In this document: one piece after another, positions 51,528 through 59,749 of the stretch
How the letters are laid out: every line of letters starts with the position of its first letter
How positions within the stretch are numbered: position 1 is the stretch's first letter
From: Polaromonas sp. JS666
GTDB taxonomy: Bacteria > Pseudomonadota > Gammaproteobacteria > Burkholderiales > Burkholderiaceae_C
Direction: 5' to 3'
Length of the DNA stretch: 64,000 nucleotides
Assembly (NCBI RefSeq): GCF_000013865.1
Contig: NC_007948.1
Location: 620,001 to 684,000, forward strand
Program-made: the position numbers and the translations under genes
Notes under the pieces: model-generated
The model's input: the letters and a program-made list of their open reading frames with translations, nothing else
Database searches by the model: none
What the model was told of the DNA's origin: nothing

Positions 51528-52504
51528 GTGCCCCGCTGATCGAAGTCAAGAACCTGCACCGCTATTTCGGTGCGCCGGCCAAACCCGTGCGCGCGGTGGA
51601 CGATGTGTCCTTCACGATCCAGCCCGGTGAAACGCTGGGGCTGGTCGGTGAATCCGGGTCCGGCAAAAGCACCATAGGCCGCACCCTGCTGCGCCTGATC
51701 GAGAGCACGTCGGGCCAGGTGCTGTACCGGGGCGAAGACCTCGGGGCCGCCTCCAGCAGCCGCATGCGCACGCTGCGCAGCAAGCTGCAGATGATTTTTC
51801 AGGACCCCTACGCCAGCCTGAACCCCAAGATGCGCGTCAAGGACATCCTTGGGGAGGCGCTGCAGGTGCATGGCCTGGCCAAAGGCAAGGCGGCGCGCGA
51901 GCGGCGGATTGCCGAGTTGCTGGCCCTGGTCGGCCTGCGCGCCGAACACGCCGACCGTTACCCGCATGAGTTCTCCGGCGGCCAGCGCCAGCGTATCGGC
52001 GTGGCGCGCGCCCTGGCCGTCGAGCCTGAATTCATCGTGGCCGACGAGCCCCTGTCCGCGCTGGACGTGTCCATCCAGGCGCAGGTGGTCAACCTGCTGT
52101 GCGACCTGCGCGACCGGCTCTCGCTGACCATGCTGTTCATCTCGCATGACCTGGACGTGGTGGAGTATTTGTGCGACCGCGTGGTGGTGCTGTACCTCGG
52201 CCGCGTGATGGAAGTGGCGCCCACCGCCGAGCTGTTCGCGCGGCCGCTGCATCCCTACACGCAGGCGCTGCTGGCTGCCTCGCCCAAGCCCGATCCGGAG
52301 CACAAGAGCGAGCGCGTCGCGCTCAAGGGCGACATTCCCAGCCCCGTGAATCCGCCTTCCGGCTGCGTGTTCCGTACCCGCTGCCCGCACGCAATCGAGG
52401 CTTGCGCGGGCGCCCGCCCCGAGTTGCGCGACATGGGGCAGGGCCGCTTCAAGGCCTGCATCCGCGACGACATCGTTATCAACGCATCGTTGATGGCCGC
52501 CTGA
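51524..52504 (+). CDS. Peptide ABC transporter ATPase (DppF-like)
   Basis: The 326-residue ATPase has Walker A GESGSGKSTIGRTLLRLIE, the signature FSGGQRQRIGVARALAVEPEFIVADEPLSALDVSIQAQ and a DppF-type C-terminus (SGCVFRTRCPHAIEACAGARPELRDMGQGRFKACI). It overlaps the DppD gene by 4 bp. With the binding protein, DppB, DppC and DppD it forms a complete dipeptide-type importer, here followed by a D-amino-acid deaminase gene. Confidence 0.95.
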   Translation: MSAPLIEVKNLHRYFGAPAKPVRAVDDVSFTIQPGETLGLVGESGSGKSTIGRTLLRLIESTSGQVLYRGEDLGAASSSRMRTLRSKLQMIFQDPYASLNPKMRVKDILGEALQVHGLAKGKAARERRIAELLALVGLRAEHADRYPHEFSGGQRQRIGVARALAVEPEFIVADEPLSALDVSIQAQVVNLLCDLRDRLSLTMLFISHDLDVVEYLCDRVVVLYLGRVMEVAPTAELFARPLHPYTQALLAASPKPDPEHKSERVALKGDIPSPVNPPSGCVFRTRCPHAIEACAGARPELRDMGQGRFKACIRDDIVINASLMAA

Positions 52505-52520
52505 TAATCTGGATTGATTC

Positions 52521-53819
52521 ATGACCACACTGCAAGACATTCTCGATCCGCAGATCGACCGCTCCTTCAAGGGATTTCCGCACACCAGCCCTGCGCTGCG
52601 CCGTTCGCAGATTGCCGCCCAGCACTGGCGCGTGCTCGACGGCGACCTGCCGCTGCCCGTGGCGCTGGTCAAGCAGCAGGCCCTGCAGCACAACCTGTCC
52701 TGGATGCAGCGCTTCGCCACCGACCGGGGCATCGACATGGCGCCGCATGGCAAGACCACCATGTCGCCGCAACTGCTCAAGCGCCAGCTCGATGCGGGCG
52801 CCTGGGGCCTGACCTTTGCCACCGTCGCCCAGTTGCGTGCCGGCGTCTTGGCGGGCGCGCGCCGCTGCATGATTGCCAACCAGGTCTTCACCGCGGCAGA
52901 CCTCGCCGGCATTCAGGACATGCAGCGCGAGTACGCAGGCTTGCGCATTGCCTTTCTGGTGGATTCGGCGGCACAGCTGGAGCTTATTGAGGCCTGGCAT
53001 GCGTCGCAACAGGATGCGCAAACGCCGGTGCGGCCTTTTGAGGTGCTGCTGGAAATCGGTGTCGAGGGCGGCCGCACCGGCTGCCGCAACCAGCACGATG
53101 CCCTGACGCTGGCCCAACGCGTTCATGCCAGCCCGGCTTGCCGCCTGGTCGGCATCGAGTGTTACGAAGGCCTGGGCGCGACCGGTCAGTCCGACCCGGA
53201 CGAGGCCTATGCGGGGGCGCTGATGCAGCGCGTGTGCGACATCGCCATTGCCTGCGACCAGCAGCATTTTTTTGACAATGAGGAAGTGCTGGTCTCGGCC
53301 GGCGGTTCGGCGATTTTTGACCTGGTGGCCAACCGCCTCAAACCCGAACTCTCGCAACCTGTGCGCGGCCTGTTGCGCTCGGGCTGCTACGTCACGCATG
53401 ACCACGGTTTTTACAAACGCATGGTGAGCACGGTCAATTCACGCCTCGGCTGCGGCGATGGCCTGCAGGCCGCGCTGGAAGTCTGGGCGGCGGTGCAGTC
53501 CTGCCCCGAGCCGGGTCTGGCGATTCTTGCGGTCGGCAAGCGCGACATTTCCTACGATCTGGATTTGCCCGTGCCGCTGGGCTTTTGCAAACCCGGCGAC
53601 CGCGGCGTTACCGGTGCACCCGCCGACTGGAAGATCGGCGGCCTGAACGACCAGCATGCCTACTTGCGCGGCACCGGCCCCGAGCATGCGGCGCTCAAGG
53701 TGGGCGACCTGGTGGCGCTGGGCATTTCGCACCCCTGCACCACGTTTGACAAATGGCGCTGGATGCCCGTGGTGGATGAGAACTACACCGTGTGCGATGC
53801 CCTCGTAACCTGTTTCTGA
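52521..53819 (+). CDS. PLP-dependent D-amino-acid deaminase / D-threonine-aldolase-fold enzyme
   Basis: The 432-residue protein starts with an N-terminal arm and then the alanine-racemase-like barrel with Lys78 in IDMAPHGKTTMSPQLLK, the PLP Schiff-base lysine of the D-serine dehydratase/D-threonine aldolase family, and GVEGGRTGCRNQHDALTLAQ. The C-terminal D-serine-dehydratase-like domain has CYVTHDHGFYKRMVS and ISHPCTTFDKWRWMPVVDENYTV (metal-ligand His and Cys). It probably removes the amino group of D-serine or other D-amino acids, giving an enamine that RidA could hydrolyse. It follows the transporter and precedes an RpiR regulator and a D-aminoacylase. Confidence 0.88.
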   Translation: MTTLQDILDPQIDRSFKGFPHTSPALRRSQIAAQHWRVLDGDLPLPVALVKQQALQHNLSWMQRFATDRGIDMAPHGKTTMSPQLLKRQLDAGAWGLTFATVAQLRAGVLAGARRCMIANQVFTAADLAGIQDMQREYAGLRIAFLVDSAAQLELIEAWHASQQDAQTPVRPFEVLLEIGVEGGRTGCRNQHDALTLAQRVHASPACRLVGIECYEGLGATGQSDPDEAYAGALMQRVCDIAIACDQQHFFDNEEVLVSAGGSAIFDLVANRLKPELSQPVRGLLRSGCYVTHDHGFYKRMVSTVNSRLGCGDGLQAALEVWAAVQSCPEPGLAILAVGKRDISYDLDLPVPLGFCKPGDRGVTGAPADWKIGGLNDQHAYLRGTGPEHAALKVGDLVALGISHPCTTFDKWRWMPVVDENYTVCDALVTCF

Positions 53820-53872
53820 TTTTTTGATGTTCCCCTGCTTTTGATGTTCCCCTACCTTTCCTACCTCACGCC

Positions 53873-54784
53873 ATGACTTCCAAAGTGCTTGCCAAAATTG
53901 CCGAGGTCATCGCAATCGCGCCCACCTCCCGGCGCAAGGTGCTGGCGCTGATCCTGCAAGACCCGCAACGGGTGCTCGATGAAAGTTTTGAGCAGCTGGC
54001 GCAGCGCGCCGGCAGCTCGGTGCCCACGGTGATGCGCACCTGCCGCGATCTGGGCTACCCGGGCCTGCGCGAGTTCAAGCTCGCGCTGGCGCAGGAAATG
54101 GCCGTCAGCGGCTCGCCCCTGCACCGCCGGGTGCAGCTGCATGACGACGCAGAGGAGGTCATCTCCAAGGTCATCAAGGGTGCGGCCACGGCCGTCAGCG
54201 GCGTGCAGGCCCAGCTCAGCGTGGCTGCGGTGGAGGCGGCGGCCGACGCCATCGTGCGTGCCAGCCGGGTCGATTGCTACAGCGTCGGCGTGACCTCCAG
54301 CTTCATGGCCTCCGACATGCAGGCCCGGCTGTTCCGGCTGGGGCTGGTGTCCAACGCCTACCTCGACATTCATTTGCAGCTGGTGTCCGCGGCCACCATC
54401 GGCAAGCAGGGCGTGGTGTTTGCCATCTCGCACGTGGGCGGCATGCCGTCGTTGCTCGAAGCGGTAGACGTGGCCCGCTCGCAAGGCGCCACGGTGATCG
54501 CCCTGACCCAGCAGGGGACCGCGCTGGCCGAGCGGGCCGACATTGTGCTCGGCATCCATGTGCCGGAAGACCCGGTCATGCATGTGGGCACCGAGGCCTA
54601 CCTGGTCCACCTCACCGTGATTGAAATCGTCACCGTGCTGGTGGCGCAGCGCCTGGGTGACCTGGCCGTCAAACGCCTGGGCGGCGTGCGCGACGTGCTC
54701 AGCACGCGCGGCGTGGACATGCGGCACTATCCCAGGCTCGATTGGGACACGGTCACCGCCGTCAAGGAAAGCAAACTCAAATGA
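53873..54784 (+). CDS. MurR/RpiR-family regulator
   Basis: The 303-residue protein has an N-terminal RpiR-type HTH (KIAEVIAIAPTSRRKVLALILQDPQRVLDESFEQLAQRAGSSVPTVMRTCRDLGYPGLREFKLALAQE) and a SIS sugar-isomerase-like domain (about 125-260: DAIVRASRVDCYSVGVTSSFMASDMQARLFRLGL, KQGVVFAISHVGGMPSLLEAVDVARSQGATVIALTQQGTALAERADIVLGI). The SIS domain usually binds a phosphosugar or amino-sugar ligand, though here the ligand may be an amino acid derivative. It overlaps the D-aminoacylase by 4 bp and probably controls the locus through two TGAAA-N5-TTTCA sites. Confidence 0.92.
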   Translation: MTSKVLAKIAEVIAIAPTSRRKVLALILQDPQRVLDESFEQLAQRAGSSVPTVMRTCRDLGYPGLREFKLALAQEMAVSGSPLHRRVQLHDDAEEVISKVIKGAATAVSGVQAQLSVAAVEAAADAIVRASRVDCYSVGVTSSFMASDMQARLFRLGLVSNAYLDIHLQLVSAATIGKQGVVFAISHVGGMPSLLEAVDVARSQGATVIALTQQGTALAERADIVLGIHVPEDPVMHVGTEAYLVHLTVIEIVTVLVAQRLGDLAVKRLGGVRDVLSTRGVDMRHYPRLDWDTVTAVKESKLK

Positions 54785-56262
54785 CACGTGCGACCCTGCT
54801 TGAAAGCGGGCTGGTGATTGACGGTACCGGTGCTGAAGGCTGGATTGGCGACGTTCTGCTGATGGACGGCCGTATTGCGGCGCTGGGCAAAAATCTCAGT
54901 GACCAGCTGCCCGAAGGCCTGAAGCCCGAAGAGGTGGCCCGTATCGATTGCACGGGCCTGGCCATCGCCCCGGGCTTTATCGATGTGCACACGCACGACG
55001 ATGCGATCGTGCTCAAGCAGCCCGACATGCTGCCCAAGGTGTCGCAGGGCATCACCACCGTCATCACCGGCAACTGCGGCATTTCGCTGCTGCCTTTCAT
55101 CGTCGACAACCCCGAACCCCCGCTGAATCTGCTCGGGGCCGATTCGTTTCGCTTTGACTCCGTTCAAAGCTATGAGCGCGCCATCATCCAGGCGCAGCCG
55201 GCAGTGAATGTCGCCGTGCTGATTGGCCACACCACCCTGCGCTTTGCCTGCATGGGCGACCTGACCCGCGCCGCCAGCGCCAGCGAGCTCGACGCCATGT
55301 GCGCGCTGCTCACGCAGTGCATGGAGAGCGGCGCCACCGGCATGTCGTCAGGCCTTTTTTACGAACCGGCCTTTGCCGCGCCGGCGCAGGAAGTGGTGCG
55401 CCTGGCCCAGGTGGTGTCGCGTTTCGGCGGGGTGTACAGCACCCACCTGCGCGATGAAATGGCGACCATCGTGGAAGCGCTGCACGAGGCGGGCGATACC
55501 GCTTTCAGCGCCGGCGTGCCGCTGATCGTGTCGCACCACAAATGCGCCGGGCCCGCCAACTGGGGTCGCACGCAGCAGACCCTGCCGCTGATTGAATCGC
55601 TCGCCCGCCGCCAGCCGGTGGCCATGGACGTCTACCCCTATGTGGCCGGCTCCACCGTGCTGCGTGAAGACCTGGTCGATGGCGTGATCGACGTGCTGGT
55701 GAGCTGGTCCACGCCGCACCCCGAAATGACGGGCCGCACGCTGGCCTCGATTGCGGCCGAGTGGGGCGTTGACCAGAAGGCGGTGTGCCGCCGCCTGCAG
55801 CCCGGAGGCGCCTGTTATTTCCAGATGCACGAAGACGACGTGCGGCGCGTCGTGGCCCACCCGCTGACCATGATCGGCTCGGACGGCTTGCCGCATGACC
55901 AGCATCCGCATCCGCGCCTGTGGGGCGCGTTTCCGCGCGTGCTGGCGCGCTACTGGCGCGAGGAGAAACTGTTTTCGCTGGAAACCGCCATCTACAAAAT
56001 GACCGGCCTGTCGGCCCGCAATTTCCGCCTGCACCAGCGCGGCCAGCTGCAGCCCGGCTGGCATGCCGATGTAGTGGTGCTGGATCCGGCCCGCGTGCGC
56101 GACGTGGCCACCTACGAGAACCCGATCGCGCTGTCTGAAGGCATCGAGAAGGTGTTTGTCAACGGCGAACTGGCCTATGTGGCCGGCTCCGCCGATGCGG
56201 CCAACGCCAAGGTGCAGGCGCGCGCTGGCCGGTTGCTAAAACGGCACGTAACCCAGCCCTGA
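54781..56262 (+). CDS. N-acyl-D-amino-acid deacylase
   Basis: The 493-residue protein matches D-aminoacylases of the amidohydrolase superfamily: GLAIAPGFIDVHTHDDAIVLKQPDMLPKVSQGITTVITGNCGISLLP holds His70 and His72 (metal site) and the GNCG motif, GMSSGLFYEPAFAAPAQEVVRLA, then YSTHLRDEM, SHHKCAGPANWGRT and MIGSDGLPHDQHPHPRLWGAFPRVL with the essential Asp. It releases free D-amino acids from N-acyl-D-amino acids. It is the last gene of the locus and is translationally coupled to the RpiR regulator. A dispersed repeat follows its stop codon. Confidence 0.94.
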   Translation: MTRATLLESGLVIDGTGAEGWIGDVLLMDGRIAALGKNLSDQLPEGLKPEEVARIDCTGLAIAPGFIDVHTHDDAIVLKQPDMLPKVSQGITTVITGNCGISLLPFIVDNPEPPLNLLGADSFRFDSVQSYERAIIQAQPAVNVAVLIGHTTLRFACMGDLTRAASASELDAMCALLTQCMESGATGMSSGLFYEPAFAAPAQEVVRLAQVVSRFGGVYSTHLRDEMATIVEALHEAGDTAFSAGVPLIVSHHKCAGPANWGRTQQTLPLIESLARRQPVAMDVYPYVAGSTVLREDLVDGVIDVLVSWSTPHPEMTGRTLASIAAEWGVDQKAVCRRLQPGGACYFQMHEDDVRRVVAHPLTMIGSDGLPHDQHPHPRLWGAFPRVLARYWREEKLFSLETAIYKMTGLSARNFRLHQRGQLQPGWHADVVVLDPARVRDVATYENPIALSEGIEKVFVNGELAYVAGSADAANAKVQARAGRLLKRHVTQP

Positions 56263-56283
56263 AAAGGTTCCCCGCCCAGCAGG

Positions 56284-56371
56284 GGCCGCGGGACTGGCTT
56301 TGCCAGACCGCAGGCGCAGCGCCCCCTCGGGGGGCAGCGAACCACACGAAGTGGGGAGCGTGGGGGCTGTA
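56284..56371. repeat. Dispersed GC-rich intergenic repeat, copy A
   Basis: CCGCGGGACTGGCTTTGCC, CCGCAGGCGCAGCGCCCCC, TCGGGGGGCAGCG, CACACGAAGTGGGGAGCG and TGGGGGC follow in order. A second copy follows directly (56390-56469) and a related one lies at 20873-20960. Confidence 0.85.
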
Positions 56372-56389
56372 TCTTCCCAGCCAGGGCCG

Positions 56390-56469
56390 CGGAACCGGCT
56401 TTGCCGGGCCGCAGGCGCAGCGCCCCCTCGGGGGGCAGCGAACCACACGAAGTGGGGAGCGTGGGGGCC
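56390..56469. repeat. Dispersed GC-rich intergenic repeat, copy B
   Basis: Tandem neighbour of the copy at 56284-56371, nearly identical from CCGCAGGCGCAGCGCCCC onward. It ends at the stop codon of the LysR gene. Both copies are oriented the same way and lie between converging genes, where a terminator is needed. Confidence 0.85.
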
Positions 56470-57447
56470 CTACTTCTCCACCGTGTCGGCGTCGGGCACA
56501 TCGCCAATGGCCTTGCGGGTCTGCGCGCCTTGCGCCTTGAGCCACTCGCAGAACGCCAGCACTTCGGGGCGCGCCACATTGCGTGGGCCGATGATCAGCC
56601 AGTAAGCCATGGGGGACTCCATGCGCAGGTGCGGCAGGGGCTCGACCAGGTCGCCCGAGGCCAGGCTTTCGGCAATCAGCGGCAGGCGTGCCAGCACCAC
56701 GCCCTGGCCCGTCAGCGCCGCCTGCACCATCTGGTAGGCGTAGTTGAAGTAAAGCCAGCGCTTGGCCTCCAGCTTGGGTGTGGCGTGTTGGTCCATCCAG
56801 CGGCGCCAGGTCAGCCATTCAAAGTGCGTGCGGTGCGCGTCGCCTGCTTCGATCAAGGTGAAATGCGCCAGGTCATCCGGCTTTTTCAGGCGCGGGCCGC
56901 TCTTGAGCAGCCAGGGGCTGATCACCGGCGTGATCTGCTCGCCAAACAGGCGGATGGCGTGCGGCGGCATGTGGCTGGCCGGGGCATAGCGCAGAGCCAG
57001 GTCCAGGTCCGAAACATCGAGGTCCACCGCCACGTCCGACGCATCAATCCGGATGTCGATGTCGGGGTTCTCGCGCTGAAAAACCTCGAGCCGGGGAATC
57101 AGCCACATCGAGGCAAACGACGCAAAGGTGGTGAGCGCAACGCTTTTGCGCCCGGCGCTCTGGCGGATCTGCCGCACCGCGCCGTCAATGCGCTCCAGCG
57201 ACGGTGTGACCGCCCGCAGCAGGGTGCCGCCCGCACCGGTGAGCTCCACCGCCCGGGTGTGACGGTGAAACAGGCTGACGCCGACATCTTCTTCCAGCGC
57301 CTGGATCTGGCGGCTCACGGCCGACTGCGTGAGCGCCAGCTCTTCGGAGGCGGCGCGGAAATTGAGGTGGCGGGCGACTGCCTCGAAGGCGCGCAGCTGG
57401 CCGGCTGAAATCGGCCGGGAGCGTAAATGGGTTTGCGAATGCAGCAT
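56470..57447 (-). CDS. LysR-type regulator (GcvA-like), divergent from a second DUF2917 gene
   Basis: The 325-residue protein has a GcvA-type winged helix (ISAGQLRAFEAVARHLNFRAASEELALTQSAVSRQIQALEEDVGVSLFHRHTRAVELT) and an effector domain with VALTTFASFASMWLIPRLEVFQRENPDIDIRIDASDVAVDLDVSDLDLALRY. The arrangement, a LysR gene divergent from a DUF2917 gene, is the same as at 36583-37880, and the two LysR proteins belong to the same subfamily. Its stop codon lies at the edge of a dispersed repeat. Confidence 0.88.
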   Translation of the reverse strand: MLHSQTHLRSRPISAGQLRAFEAVARHLNFRAASEELALTQSAVSRQIQALEEDVGVSLFHRHTRAVELTGAGGTLLRAVTPSLERIDGAVRQIRQSAGRKSVALTTFASFASMWLIPRLEVFQRENPDIDIRIDASDVAVDLDVSDLDLALRYAPASHMPPHAIRLFGEQITPVISPWLLKSGPRLKKPDDLAHFTLIEAGDAHRTHFEWLTWRRWMDQHATPKLEAKRWLYFNYAYQMVQAALTGQGVVLARLPLIAESLASGDLVEPLPHLRMESPMAYWLIIGPRNVARPEVLAFCEWLKAQGAQTRKAIGDVPDADTVEK

Positions 57448-57594
57448 GCGGAGTGGGGTGGGGGTGGGTGGGAGGTGGGGTGATTGATGCGTTTATGGAA
57501 TGAATAGCGTACCGCGATTTCATTGGACGGGGAAGCCCCCCGGCGAGATCATTCATTCCCGTCAACGAATTCAGGTCTTTTTCTGGAGAACACC

Positions 57595-58197
57595 ATGGAC
57601 CACGCAATTGCTCATCATTCAGGCAACCACTACCTGCCCCAGGCGACCGATGCCGCGGCGGCCCGGGCTGAAGGACTGCCCGGCTGCTGGAAGCTGGGCG
57701 CGGGCCGCGTGCTGACCCTGCATGCCCGCCAGGCCGGCGTGCTGCGCATCGCGCACGGCCGGGTATGGGTGACCTTCAACAACGCCGGCGACGACCTGCG
57801 TGTGCGCGCCGGCGACCATTTTCTCAGCCGCGGTGAAAGCCTGCCACTGTCGGCTGGCGAGGCCGTGGTGATGGAATCTTTTGGCGTGGGGCATGCGTCG
57901 TCGGCCTACTTCAACTGGGAGCCCGCGGCGGCCGCCCACCCCGTGCCGGCGAAGGCCACAGGCTGGCGCGCGGGCGTGGTTCAGCCCCTGCTTGACTTGC
58001 GCCTGGCGCTCGGCCTGGTGGGCGGTGCGGTGGGCCGGCTGGCCCGTGGCCTGGCCGGCGGTGTGGCGGCGGCGGTCGAGGTTGCGCTGACCGGTTTTGC
58101 GGTGGTTTTTCTGGCGACCCGGGCCCGCGGTGATTTGGCAGAACGCGCTTTCAACGCGCAATCGAGAGACACCCGCGCCCACTGCAGCATCAACTGA
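57595..58197 (+). CDS. DUF2917 domain protein with hydrophobic C-terminal extension
   Basis: The 200-residue protein starts at 57595 after a GGAG site. Residues about 35-115 are the DUF2917 domain (GCWKLGAGRVLTLHARQAGVLRIAHGRVWVTFNNAGDDLRVRAGDHFLSRGESLPLSAGEAVVMESFG). Residues about 140-180 are Gly/Ala/Val-rich and hydrophobic (LGLVGGAVGRLARGLAGGVAAAVEVALTGFAVVFLATRA), possibly membrane-associated. Its last 217 bp overlap the convergent TfoX-like gene in antiparallel. A GcvA-like LysR gene is divergent. The family is of unknown function. Confidence 0.75.
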   Translation: MDHAIAHHSGNHYLPQATDAAAARAEGLPGCWKLGAGRVLTLHARQAGVLRIAHGRVWVTFNNAGDDLRVRAGDHFLSRGESLPLSAGEAVVMESFGVGHASSAYFNWEPAAAAHPVPAKATGWRAGVVQPLLDLRLALGLVGGAVGRLARGLAGGVAAAVEVALTGFAVVFLATRARGDLAERAFNAQSRDTRAHCSIN

Positions 58198-58496
58198 GCG
58201 GACTCCATCGCCTCCTCGGGGGCGCTGTAATAATTCAGGCTGTGCGCCAAGCGCTCGCCGTTTCGGGTGATGTCATAGGTAAACCGTTCACAGCCCGCGG
58301 CTTCAAACCGGCCGCGGGTATCTGCATCGGCCTTGAGCCAGAGCTTTTCCCCGCCCCCGAGATCGGCCACCAGCGCCAGCGTCAGGCCTGAGGTGCTGAT
58401 GCCGTAGCCGCCAAACATGCGCCTGGCAACGCACGGCCCGACGCCGGACAGCAGTTCACAGCAGTAGATTGCAAAATCGTCTTTGGGAGTCGCCAT
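57981..58496 (-). CDS. TfoX/Sxy N-terminal-domain protein
   Basis: The 171-residue protein has a TfoX_N domain (FAIYCCELLSGVGPCVARRMFGGYGISTSGLTLALVADLGGGEKLWLKADADTRGRFEAAGCERFTYDI, residues about 5-75) and a helical stretch ending LMLQWARVSL. The last 60 residues are a Lys/Arg/Pro/Ala-rich tail typical of beta-proteobacterial TfoX-like proteins. TfoX/Sxy proteins take part in competence control in other bacteria; here the role is unknown. The tail region overlaps the DUF2917 protein gene on the opposite strand, so one of the two 3' ends may be misjudged. Confidence 0.8.
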   Translation of the reverse strand: MATPKDDFAIYCCELLSGVGPCVARRMFGGYGISTSGLTLALVADLGGGEKLWLKADADTRGRFEAAGCERFTYDITRNGERLAHSLNYYSAPEEAMESAQLMLQWARVSLDCALKARSAKSPRARVARKTTAKPVSATSTAAATPPARPRASRPTAPPTRPSARRKSSRG

Positions 58497-58610
58497 ACCG
58501 CAACCTTAGCGCAAGCCCGGCGAAACCGTGGCGAAACCTTCACGAAAGGGTGAGTGTTCGATGCTTTCCCATGTGGCCGCATGGGTAGTGGTTTAACAAT
58601 GCGTAACTGA

Positions 58611-58624
58611 TTACGTTTACGTAA
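58611..58624. promoter_or_regulatory. Palindrome TTACGT-TT-ACGTAA upstream of the MBL gene
   Basis: A 6-2-6 perfect inverted repeat in the interval 58497-58706 before the MBL-fold gene. Repeats of ACGTAA around a short spacer are typical operators of TetR- and MerR-family regulators of acyl-CoA or fatty-acid catabolism. No such regulator is encoded nearby. Confidence 0.5.
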
Positions 58625-58706
58625 AATGGCGTGCATTCGCCACCGCAGCGCCCTGGGCGGTATTGAGCAGCATTGAGCGGCCCCCACACCGGAAAACAGG
58701 AACCCC

Positions 58707-59696
58707 ATGTCCAAAGCCTTCGCCTCGCAGTCCGACCTGACGGACAAGACCATCACCTTTGAGCAGCTCAGCGCCCACTGCTGGGCCTACACCGCCGAGG
58801 GCGACCCGAACTCGGGCGTGATCATCGGCGACAAATTCATCATGGTGAGCGACGCCACGGCCACGCCCGCCATGGCGCAGGACCTGATCGCGCGCATCCG
58901 CACCATCAGCGACAAACCCATCAAGTACGTGCTGCTGACGCACTACCACGCCGTCCGCGTGCTGGGCGCCAGCGCCTACTTTGCCGAAGGCGCGACTGAA
59001 GTGATCGCGAGCCAGGGCACCTGTGAGCTGATTGCTGAGCGCGGCGCGCAGGACATGCAAAGCGAGATGGAGCGCTTTCCGCGCCTCTTTCGCAACGCCG
59101 AGAGCGTGCCCGGCCTGACCTGGCCCACCCTGGTCATTGCCGGCGGCAACCCCGCCAAAGGGGAGGTGCCGGGCAGGCTGGTGCTGGACCTCGGCGGCGT
59201 CAAGGTGCAGATCTGGCACCCGGGCCCGGGCCACACGCGCGGCGACACCATCGCCTGGGTCGAAGAAGAAAAAGTGCTGTTCTCGGGCGACCTGGTCGAA
59301 TACGAAGCCGGCGTGTACACCGGCGATGCGCAGCTGGAGGAATGGCCCGCCACACTCGAGGCCCTGCGTGCGCTGAAGGCCGAGGCCATCGTGCCCGGCC
59401 GCGGCGAGGCGATGAAGGGCGCCGCCAACGTCAACAAGGCGCTGGACTACACCAGGCGCTGGGTCGAGACCCTCTATCAGGCGGGCAAGGAGGCCGCCGC
59501 TGCCGGCATGGACCTGAAAGCGGCGATGGACCACACCCGCAGGAGCATGGACCCGGTGTTTGGCCACGTATTCATTTACGAACACTGCCTGCCGTTTGAT
59601 GTGAGCCGCGCCTTTGATGAAGCCAGCGGCATCAAGAACCCGCGCATCTGGACGGCCGAGCGGGACAGGGAGATGTGGGCTGCGCTGCAGGGGTGA
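58707..59696 (+). CDS. Metallo-beta-lactamase-fold protein with a variant active-site motif
   Basis: The 329-residue protein has the MBL fold (SHCWAYTAEGDPNSGVIIGDKFIMVSDATATPAMAQDLIARIRTISDKPIKYVLLTHYHAVRVLGASAYF...IWHPGPGHTRGDTIAWVEEEKVLFSGDLVEYEAGVYTGDAQLEEW). The usual HxHxDH motif appears as His-Tyr-His-Ala-Val-Arg: the two His remain but Asp and the third His are replaced by Val and Arg. The later metal ligands (GPGHTRGD and FSGDLVE) are present. It is either a mononuclear variant or a fold with altered function. It is preceded by a palindrome. Substrate unknown. Confidence 0.85.
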   Translation: MSKAFASQSDLTDKTITFEQLSAHCWAYTAEGDPNSGVIIGDKFIMVSDATATPAMAQDLIARIRTISDKPIKYVLLTHYHAVRVLGASAYFAEGATEVIASQGTCELIAERGAQDMQSEMERFPRLFRNAESVPGLTWPTLVIAGGNPAKGEVPGRLVLDLGGVKVQIWHPGPGHTRGDTIAWVEEEKVLFSGDLVEYEAGVYTGDAQLEEWPATLEALRALKAEAIVPGRGEAMKGAANVNKALDYTRRWVETLYQAGKEAAAAGMDLKAAMDHTRRSMDPVFGHVFIYEHCLPFDVSRAFDEASGIKNPRIWTAERDREMWAALQG

Positions 59697-59749
59697 GCTA
59701 CACCACAAGCCTGGCTTGTCAAGGCGCGGGCCCTGCGCCTGGGTCTGGT

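Noticed and set aside
56284..56469. CRISPR-like array formed by the two tandem repeat copies
   Set aside because: Only two long copies with no regular spacers; they are a dispersed GC-rich repeat.
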